From Ruminococcus sp. (lineage in GTDB: Bacteria; Bacillota; Clostridia; Oscillospirales; Ruminococcaceae): a stretch of DNA of 7,570 bases. A program made the translations under genes and the position numbers. The first letter of the stretch is position 1. Every line of letters begins with the position of its first letter. The stretch covers positions 1-7,570 of the forward strand of contig JAILFF010000071.1 of the NCBI GenBank assembly GCA_024697705.1, written 5' to 3'. Positions 4,333 through 7,570 of this stretch are shown in pieces. A model generated the notes under the pieces. It was not told the origin of the DNA. It saw only the letters and a program-made list of their open reading frames with translations, and ran no database searches.

Positions 4333-5457
4333 ATGTCAAACGATACGGAAACCCGAAGTAAGATAATCGTCCGAACGAGCGTTGCGGGCATCGTCGCGAA
4401 TGTGTTTCTCGCGGCGTTCAAAGCGGTGGTCGGGTTCATGACCCATTCGATAGCGATAGTTCTCGACGCGGTGAACAACATCTCCGACGCGGGCAGCTCG
4501 CTTATTACGATAATCGGCACCAAGCTTGCGGGACGCGAGCCCGATAAAAAGCACCCCTTCGGCTACGGGCGAATCGAGTACCTGAGCGCTATGGTGATAT
4601 CGGTGATCGTGCTGTATGCGGGCGTTACCTCGTTCGTCGAGTCGGTCAAGAAGATAATCACGCCGACCACGCCCGATTATTCCATTGCTTCGCTCGTTAT
4701 CGTCGGTGTGGCTGTTGTCGTCAAGATCGTTCTCGGCAGATACGTCAAGAGCGTGGGCGAGAAGGTCAACTCCGATTCGCTTATCAATTCGGGCGAGGAC
4801 GCTACGCTCGATTCGGTAATTTCAGCGTCTACTCTCGTTGCGGCTATCGTGTTCATGCTGACAGGGCTTTCGCTTGAAGCATGGCTCGGCGCGGTGATCT
4901 CGCTGGTCATCATCAAATCGGGCATCGAAATGCTCAAAGACACCATCTCTCAGATACTCGGCGAACGCAGCGACCCCGAGCTTGCCAAAAGCATCAAGCA
5001 GACCGTTACCGATTTTGAGGGCGTTCGTGGAGCTTACGACCTTGTGCTGAACAACTACGGTCCCGACGCATGGAACGGCTCTATCCATATCGAAGTTCCC
5101 GACACTTTCTCCGCCGACAGGATCGACCGCCTTATCCGCGAGATACAGATAGCAGTTCACGACAAGCACCGCGTTATCCTCACGGCGGTGGGCGTGTATT
5201 CGGTAAACACGAAGAACGACGAAGCCAAAGCCGTCGAGCAGAAAGTCCGCGAGATAGTTTTCGCCCGCGAGCACGTTTTGCAGATGCACGGCTTTTATCT
5301 GACAAAGGAGACCAACACGATCCGCTTCGATGTGGTAGTGAGCTTCGACGCTCCCGACCGCAGAGAGACCTACAAACAGATCGTCGCCGACGTCAAAAAA
5401 GCGTTTCCCGACCACGAGCTGCAAGTGGCACTTGATACCGATTTTTCGGAGGAATGA
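4333..5457 (+). CDS. Cation diffusion facilitator (CDF) metal exporter with extended C-terminal region, possibly Mn2+
   Basis: This 374-residue inner-membrane protein of the CDF family exports a divalent metal by antiport with protons. About six hydrophobic segments lie between residues 11 and 205. The family signature HPFGYGR-x-E is at 74-82. The transport-site positions read Asn48-x-x-x-Asp52 in segment 2 and Asp156-x-x-x-Asp160 in segment 5, where Zn exporters usually have His. The lack of His favours Mn2+ over Zn2+ (family knowledge plus inference; Fe2+ remains possible). The first cytoplasmic dimerisation domain is about 208-290 (SIHIEVPDTFSADRIDRLI). A further alpha/beta piece of about 80 residues follows, with FDVVVSFDAPDRR, making the protein longer than the usual ~300. 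It lies 5 bases after the small ORF. Translation probably uses AGGAAAGG at 4314-4321. It is probably the last gene of the OhrR operon. Confidence 0.92.
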   Translation: MSNDTETRSKIIVRTSVAGIVANVFLAAFKAVVGFMTHSIAIVLDAVNNISDAGSSLITIIGTKLAGREPDKKHPFGYGRIEYLSAMVISVIVLYAGVTSFVESVKKIITPTTPDYSIASLVIVGVAVVVKIVLGRYVKSVGEKVNSDSLINSGEDATLDSVISASTLVAAIVFMLTGLSLEAWLGAVISLVIIKSGIEMLKDTISQILGERSDPELAKSIKQTVTDFEGVRGAYDLVLNNYGPDAWNGSIHIEVPDTFSADRIDRLIREIQIAVHDKHRVILTAVGVYSVNTKNDEAKAVEQKVREIVFAREHVLQMHGFYLTKETNTIRFDVVVSFDAPDRRETYKQIVADVKKAFPDHELQVALDTDFSEE

Positions 5458-5476
5458 CCAAATATACCGAAATAAC

Positions 5477-5516
5477 AAAGCGCTCTCCCCGCAAGAAGGG
5501 AAAGCGCTTTAATTTT
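5477..5516 (+). terminator. Terminator shared by convergent genes
   Basis: AAAGCGCT (5477-5484) pairs with AGCGCTTT (5503-5510). After one mismatch, TCCC (5486-5489) pairs with GGGA (5498-5501) around an 8-base loop. The plus strand continues TTTAATTTT. On the minus strand the hairpin is followed by TTTGTTATTT, so it probably also ends the replication genes, whose stop codon is 11 bases away. Confidence 0.85.
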
Positions 5517-5520
5517 CAAA

Positions 5521-6504
5521 TCATGTACTGTATATCCGCTGAGCCGACTTCTGCTGACGGATATCCGTGCCGCGAAAAAGCACGGGCAAAAACTCGCTCA
5601 GCATACGTGAGGCGATCCTGTTGCCGTAACGCGCTTTTATTATGTCGGGAGTCAGATTCGTCGAAATTATCGTCGGCAGCATACGGTTTATCCTGCCGTT
5701 GATGATATTGTAAAAAAACGTGTTGTAGAACTTCGACTGAGACGGCTCGGCTCCGAGATCGTCGATCACGACAAGCGGCGCCGTCAGCAGATGACCCATC
5801 GTGTCGCCCTCCGCACGCCCGAAATGCTCGTTTTCAAGCGTCCGAAGCATATCGAACGCCGACATGAACGCTGCCGATATGCCCATTTCCCCGAGGCGCT
5901 TCACGATGCACGATGAAAAAAACGTCTTTCCGAGCCCTGTTTCGCCCATGAAAAGCATGGAACGCTTGGTACTCGTTCCTCCGAAATCCTGACAATAATT
6001 TACAAACATCGTATGGTACTTAATCATACGTTCGCGAATCTCTCCGGGCGGATAGTAGTCGGTGCGGAATTCGCCGAAATCGTGCAGCTTTATTGCCGAA
6101 CCGCTGCTCATTTCTTCAAGAGTATATTTCATCAGCAGCTTTTCCAGACACTCGCAGCGGATACCATCGACATAGCCTGTATCCTGACAATTCGGACAGG
6201 TGTATTTCGGTTCGAGATAATTGCGGTCACCCGTACTGTTTTCAAGCATCAGCGCTATACTTTCCGACGTTGAAAGGCTCTCCTCGCGTATATTCGCGGC
6301 TGTCTCCGCGGCGCGGTTGTCGTGCGTTGCCACAAGCTTTATGATACGAATGTAATTATCGCGCAGCTTCTTGCGAAGCACGCCGATCTCGGGCATTCTC
6401 GCCGTGATCTCGGTCTCTCGCCGACGCTGTTCCTCAAGAGCTGCCGTCCTGCGGGCTTCGATCTCCCTCGCGGCAAGCTCCGACGCTTTTTCGGTATATT
6501 TCAT
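5521..6504 (-). CDS. AAA+ helicase loader of the DnaC/DnaI type
   Basis: A 327-residue ATPase expected to load the replicative DNA helicase during initiation or restart. A charged, probably helical N-terminal part (about 1-60) is followed by a zinc-binding motif, Cys103-x2-Cys106 and Cys117-x-Cys119, in the style of DnaI's helicase-binding domain. The AAA+ core shows Walker A GETGLGKT (187-194), Walker B LVVIDDLGAE with Asp248-Asp249, sensor-1 Asn283 in STN, and an arginine region RYGNRIASR (292-300). The ATG overlaps the upstream DnaD-like gene's stop (ATGA), which indicates coupled translation. An AAGGAGG (complement of 6518-6524) lies 13 bases before it, somewhat far. An IstB-like transposition ATPase is the main alternative, but the zinc motif and the DnaD partner make a chromosomal loader much more likely. 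Confidence 0.92.
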   Translation of the reverse strand: MKYTEKASELAAREIEARRTAALEEQRRRETEITARMPEIGVLRKKLRDNYIRIIKLVATHDNRAAETAANIREESLSTSESIALMLENSTGDRNYLEPKYTCPNCQDTGYVDGIRCECLEKLLMKYTLEEMSSGSAIKLHDFGEFRTDYYPPGEIRERMIKYHTMFVNYCQDFGGTSTKRSMLFMGETGLGKTFFSSCIVKRLGEMGISAAFMSAFDMLRTLENEHFGRAEGDTMGHLLTAPLVVIDDLGAEPSQSKFYNTFFYNIINGRINRMLPTIISTNLTPDIIKARYGNRIASRMLSEFLPVLFRGTDIRQQKSAQRIYST

Positions 6505-7570
6505 GGCTTGTCATCATCCTCCTTAAAGCCGATCTTCTCGGGGTCGTAGCTCTCCGCCTGAAGATACCACTCGTCTATGCTGAACGAGCTGTCCCCGCTG
6601 TCGTCGGGGGCTTTTTTTCTCTCCGCGTAGCTTATGTCATACTCGGCAGCCGCGGCGGGAGTCGTTATCCCGTTCTCGTGCCATTTCTTCAATATGCCGT
6701 TTATGTAATTCAGATCGGTTTTCATTATGGCATCCCGACATTTTTCGTCGGCAAGCTCGATCATATCGTCCGAAAAACCCCACTGCGCCCAGTTCGCGAT
6801 AAGCTTTACCATTTGCGGGGTCAGCCGCAGATCGAGATGCAGCAGCTTTTTTACCTTGTTCTCGAATTTATGCTGTTCGGTAAGGCGGCTGATCTCCTGT
6901 TCGATATCGGCGTATTCGGTGATGCCGCGGTCGTACCAGTCGCGGGCAACGGTCTCGATATAGCGTGCCTTACCCTTGCCGAGGTCGTGGCAATATTGTG
7001 TCAGAATGATTATCGAAGGCACCGAGAAGCCGTAATATTCGTACAGCGCAAGAAATTCCGAAAGCTCATAAGGGTTGACCGTTCGTCCGAGAACGCGCTG
7101 AACCTGTTCGTAAAGCGCGGCGATCTCATGGCTTTCGGCGGCTTTATCGGCGATCTCCTTATTTGAATACTTCACCGTTATCTTAGAGGGGAGCTTCTTT
7201 TCGGGCTTGTCGGCGCTTTCGGACGAAGCGGGAACAGTCGCGGGCATTTCCGCGACCGCAACGGGCGCCATCACGGGAGCGAACGCGGGGACGGCGGCGG
7301 GCATTACCGCAGGCGCGTCACCCGAAGAGGGTTCTGCCGAAAGCACGCCATTCGATATCCAGAAAAGCAGCGCGTCGGCAGCTGTTTCGGGAGAGACCCC
7401 CGTCCGTGCCGCAAGTTCGGCGCTGTCAAGCATCGGGCTGTCGGAGCAGAGAGCGCAGAGCAGCACTTTAAAAAAATCCCCGTCGGCGGTTTTGATGAAA
7501 TTCTCCACCGAGCGGCAGGGAACGTTGAAGTAGCGCCCGAACGTGGGGCTGTTCTGCTCATATATCCTGA
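6501..7570 (-). CDS. DnaD/DnaB_2-domain replication initiation protein (5' end outside window)
   Basis: The frame is open from the window edge to TGA at 6503-6501, giving 355 visible residues. A GTG at 7508 could be taken as the start, but 20 more in-frame residues precede it without a stop. They read into the typical N-terminal winged-helix start (FNVPCRSVENFIKTADGDFFKVL), so the true start lies beyond 7570. After the N-terminal domain comes an Ala/Pro/Val-rich linker (about 7200-7330). Two DnaB_2 (DDBH2) domains follow, each with the single-stranded-DNA-linked motif: YIETVARDW (6936-6962) and YINGILKKW (6681-6707). The C-terminus is acidic. Proteins of this class act with the helicase loader in primosome assembly, and the loader gene overlaps its end. 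Confidence 0.9.
   Translation of the reverse strand, partial: RIYEQNSPTFGRYFNVPCRSVENFIKTADGDFFKVLLCALCSDSPMLDSAELAARTGVSPETAADALLFWISNGVLSAEPSSGDAPAVMPAAVPAFAPVMAPVAVAEMPATVPASSESADKPEKKLPSKITVKYSNKEIADKAAESHEIAALYEQVQRVLGRTVNPYELSEFLALYEYYGFSVPSIIILTQYCHDLGKGKARYIETVARDWYDRGITEYADIEQEISRLTEQHKFENKVKKLLHLDLRLTPQMVKLIANWAQWGFSDDMIELADEKCRDAIMKTDLNYINGILKKWHENGITTPAAAAEYDISYAERKKAPDDSGDSSFSIDEWYLQAESYDPEKIGFKEDDDKP

Noticed and set aside
4233..4361. 42-codon ORF in another frame over the small ORF
   Set aside because: Its ribosome-site spacing (10) is less good than that of the ATG at 4229 and it overlaps the exporter start; kept only as an alternative reading.
4822..5478. Minus-strand ORF opposite the CDF exporter
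   Set aside because: Shadow of a well-supported transporter gene; it also runs into the terminator hairpin.
5521..6504. IstB-like transposition ATPase
   Set aside because: No transposase gene or inverted repeats nearby; the zinc motif and coupling to a DnaD-domain gene fit a replication helicase loader.

Overview
The window looks like a chromosomal segment of a Clostridia member, most likely Ruminococcus/Oscillospiraceae. This is inferred from the moderately GC-rich coding, strong AGGAGG-type ribosome binding sites, a Thr-rich TTT/K-type linker in a lipoprotein, and a DnaD-domain plus DnaC/DnaI-type helicase-loader gene pair. No rRNA, tRNA, CRISPR array or mobile element was seen.

Region 1 (1-1891, + strand). 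The acidic 3' end of an unknown gene (1-174) is followed by a Thr-rich lipoprotein gene (201-770). Its stop overlaps the start of a radical SAM/SPASM enzyme gene (767-1840), and a strong terminator closes the unit (1854-1891). The enzyme strongly resembles the maturase of what I recall as the rSAM/lipoprotein system (TIGR04133-like). The lipoprotein carries a VYGPP motif just after its lipidated Cys and again near its C-terminus, joined by a disordered Thr/Lys/Pro/Glu linker. It is the obvious candidate substrate.

Region 2 (1892-5516, + strand). A near-consensus sigma-A promoter (TTGACA, 17 bp, extended TACAAT) is overlapped by a 15-bp palindrome that matches the operator I recall for OhrR. 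It drives ohrR (MarR family, redox-sensing Cys16), gpx (glutathione/thioredoxin peroxidase), and a second radical SAM enzyme of unknown function. A 32-codon basic small ORF with a perfect Shine-Dalgarno sequence follows, then a cation diffusion facilitator with a non-His metal site. No terminator separates them, so this is probably one organic-peroxide-responsive operon joining peroxide removal, an Fe-S radical enzyme and divalent metal efflux. It ends at a hairpin shared with the convergent genes.

Region 3 (5517-7570, - strand). A DnaD/DnaB_2-domain replication-initiation protein has its 5' end beyond the window, because its frame stays open past the apparent GTG start at 7508. Its stop overlaps the start of a DnaC/DnaI-type AAA+ helicase loader by 4 bases.

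The best candidates for undescribed biology are the clostridial rSAM/lipoprotein pair with its duplicated VYGPP motif, the OhrR-Gpx-rSAM operon, and the structured small ORF leading into the metal exporter.
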